This document shows, one piece after another, positions 11,772-12,917 of a stretch of DNA of 12,917 nucleotides (its first letter is position 1; each line of letters opens with the position of its first letter). Origin of the DNA: an uncultured Fretibacterium sp. Lineage in GTDB: Bacteria > Synergistota > Synergistia > Synergistales > Aminobacteriaceae. Under the pieces are notes generated by a model. That model ran no database searches. It saw only the letters and a list, made by a program, of their open reading frames with translations, and was not told where the DNA came from. Where the stretch lies: positions 1-12,917 of the forward strand of contig NZ_CAUUWA010000065.1 of NCBI RefSeq assembly GCF_963548695.1, read 5' to 3'. The position numbers and the translations under genes are program-made.

Positions 11772-12715
11772 CAGGCGGACCTCAGGGCCGCAGCCATGGC
11801 CTCCAGCGTCTCGGGCGTCCCGGCAGCCATCAGGTTCAGCCCCTTGCGAACCCTCTTGTTCAGGCCGCAGAGCACCTCGCCGGGTCCCAACTCCAGGAAC
11901 GTGTCCACGCCGTCGTCGGCCATGAAGGCCACCGAATCCGACCACAGCACGGGGCTGAAGGTCTGCGCATAGAGCGCCGCCTTGATGTCGGCAACCGTCG
12001 ACACGGGCCTCGCGCTCACGTTGGCCACGATCGGCCAGCCCGGATCGGACCATGCGTACGTCTCGAACTGGGCCTTGAGCTTCTCGGCCGCCGGCATCAT
12101 CAGGCGGCTGTGGAACGGGGCGCTGACGTTCAGCATCACGGCCTTGCGGGCCCCGCGGGCCTTGGCGGCGGCAACCGCCCTGTCGACGTACTCCGCGATG
12201 CCCGAGATGACCACCTGCCCCGGCGAGTTGAAGTTGGCCGCCTGGCACTCCTCGTTGGGAGCGACCTCCCGGCACACCGCGATGACATCGGCGGGCTCCA
12301 GCCCCATGACCGCGGCCATCGCCCCAACGCCCTCCGGCGCGGACTCCTGCATCCAGCGGCCCCGCTTGTTCACCAGATCCACCGCGTCGCGGAACGCCAG
12401 GACGCCCGAGGCCACCAGGGCCGTGTACTCGCCCAGGCTGTGCCCGGCCCCGCAGGCGGGGGAGGGCTTCACATCCAGCTCGTTCTCCAGGGCCCGGAGC
12501 GCGGCGACGCTCGTCGTCATGATGGCGGGCTGCGTGTTGGCCGTGAGCTTGAGGGTCTCGTCCGGCCCCTCGAAGATCAGCCTCGTAAGATGCTGGGACA
12601 GAGCGTCGTCGGCCTCGTCGAAGACGGCCCTGGCCGAGGGGAAGGCCTCGTAGAGGGCCTTGCCCATCCCCACCTCCTGAGCCCCCTGTCCGGGAAAACA
12701 CAGTGCGTATTTCAT
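11771..12715 (-). CDS. fabD: Malonyl-CoA:ACP transacylase
   Basis: FabD moves malonyl from CoA to AcpP to supply chain-extender units. The 314-residue protein is full length. Seen: FPGQGAQ (7-13) oxyanion loop, GHSLGEY (91-97) with nucleophile S93, KRGRWMQ (117-123) with R118, which binds the malonyl carboxylate, SAPFHS (198-203) with H202 of the catalytic dyad, FSPVLW (253-258) and ELGPGEVLCGL (275-285). Start: ATG at 12715, with GGAGGT upstream at a 10-nt spacer. It is the first gene of the visible operon, followed by fabG with a 1-bp overlap. Confidence 0.97.
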   Translation of the reverse strand: MKYALCFPGQGAQEVGMGKALYEAFPSARAVFDEADDALSQHLTRLIFEGPDETLKLTANTQPAIMTTSVAALRALENELDVKPSPACGAGHSLGEYTALVASGVLAFRDAVDLVNKRGRWMQESAPEGVGAMAAVMGLEPADVIAVCREVAPNEECQAANFNSPGQVVISGIAEYVDRAVAAAKARGARKAVMLNVSAPFHSRLMMPAAEKLKAQFETYAWSDPGWPIVANVSARPVSTVADIKAALYAQTFSPVLWSDSVAFMADDGVDTFLELGPGEVLCGLNKRVRKGLNLMAAGTPETLEAMAAALRSA

Positions 12716-12917
12716 ATGAGTCGGTACCTCCCAAATGTCACAATCGCTCGTCGTCCCTTACGGGCCCCGTTGAATCCGACGGTTGAAACCGATGACTGAA
12801 TTCGGCAAAGGGACCTCGACGGTCCTCCGCCCTATTCGGGTTCGGCGTCGCAGCATCCCTTGGGAAATGCTGATTTAATCCATGAAGCCCCCCGGTGGTA
12901 CCCCAGCTTGCCTGTTT
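12716..12917. other. Region upstream of fabD without a recognisable gene
   Basis: These 202 bases hold the fabD ribosome site and then no coding frame that I can support on either strand. They contain several palindromes: GGTTTCAACC (12781-12790 region, minus strand reading), GGACC-gtcga-GGTCC near 12810-12825, and a longer one at 12851-12872. No clear -10/-35 pair or fatty-acid regulator box (FapR- or FabT-like) could be assigned. The operon promoter may be here, or an upstream fab gene may lie beyond the window. Confidence 0.5.
12851..12872. promoter_or_regulatory. Palindrome upstream of fabD
   Basis: CAGCAT (12851-12856) and ATGCTG (12867-12872) are perfect inverse complements, and inside them CCC (12857-12859 region) can pair with GGG, leaving a small bulge. 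On the plus strand it is followed by ATTTAATCC. It could be an operator half-site pair or the terminator of a gene outside the window; the sequence does not decide. Confidence 0.35.

Noticed and set aside
11031..12734. Apparent 567-residue minus-strand protein fusing an unknown domain to FabG
   Set aside because: The upstream half is fabD read in the wrong frame. fabG has its own ATG and ribosome site at 11771, overlapping the fabD stop.
12880..12917. GGTGGTACC on the plus strand, resembling a T-box antiterminator core
   Set aside because: Only about nine bases match, the following CCAG does not fit the GCG consensus, no stem I or terminator is visible, and the window ends here.

Overview
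The window reads as a chromosomal segment of a GC-rich, diderm, probably anaerobic bacterium into which an AT-rich anti-phage island has been inserted. The order fabD-fabG-acpP-fabF-rnc, a soluble periplasmic binding protein with a cleavable signal peptide and no lipobox, an AbgA-like M20 amidohydrolase and a flavoredoxin-type protein would fit Synergistota such as Fretibacterium or relatives. That placement is inference; no rRNA or other taxonomic marker is present.

Left flank (1-2760, GC-rich). On the plus strand lie the 3' end of an M20 family amidohydrolase, a flavin reductase-like split-barrel protein, a 9-bp tandem repeat and a small two-helix membrane protein. A PseC-type PLP aminotransferase (pseudaminic acid pathway) converges on them from the minus strand, with a terminator-like hairpin in the 26-bp gap.

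Island (about 2780-7095, visibly AT-richer with different codon use). The core is a two-gene Gabija defence system: gajA, an OLD-family ATPase plus Toprim nuclease, and gajB, a UvrD/PcrA-like helicase, overlapping by 4 bp (ATGA). The left edge is a scrapyard: the N-terminal piece of an ISL3-like transposase gene joins directly to the C-terminal piece of another, frame-shifted and stop-interrupted gene that ends 3 bp before the gajA start codon. The right edge is the C-terminal piece of a second, different transposase (ISNCY/rve-integrase-like), beginning immediately after the gajB stop. Decayed mobile elements on both sides indicate that the defence genes arrived by transfer.

Right flank (7108-12715, GC-rich, all minus strand, transcribed right to left). 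This is a compact operon: fabD, fabG, acpP, fabF, rnc, an unusual ZnuA/TroA-like binding protein, and tag (3-methyladenine DNA glycosylase I). FabD loads malonyl onto AcpP, FabF condenses, and FabG reduces. rnc is a common operon partner of these genes. Overlapping stops and starts (TGATG at fabD/fabG, GTGA at rnc/binding protein) suggest translational coupling. A strong Shine-Dalgarno precedes acpP, and two hairpins sit between acpP and fabF, possibly setting different mRNA levels within the operon. The last 200 bases, upstream of fabD, hold only palindromes and no recognisable gene.

The most notable system is the Gabija island. It belongs to a known type, but its GajA has an unusual Toprim second motif (D-x-E), and the chimeric transposon remnants around it record its assembly.
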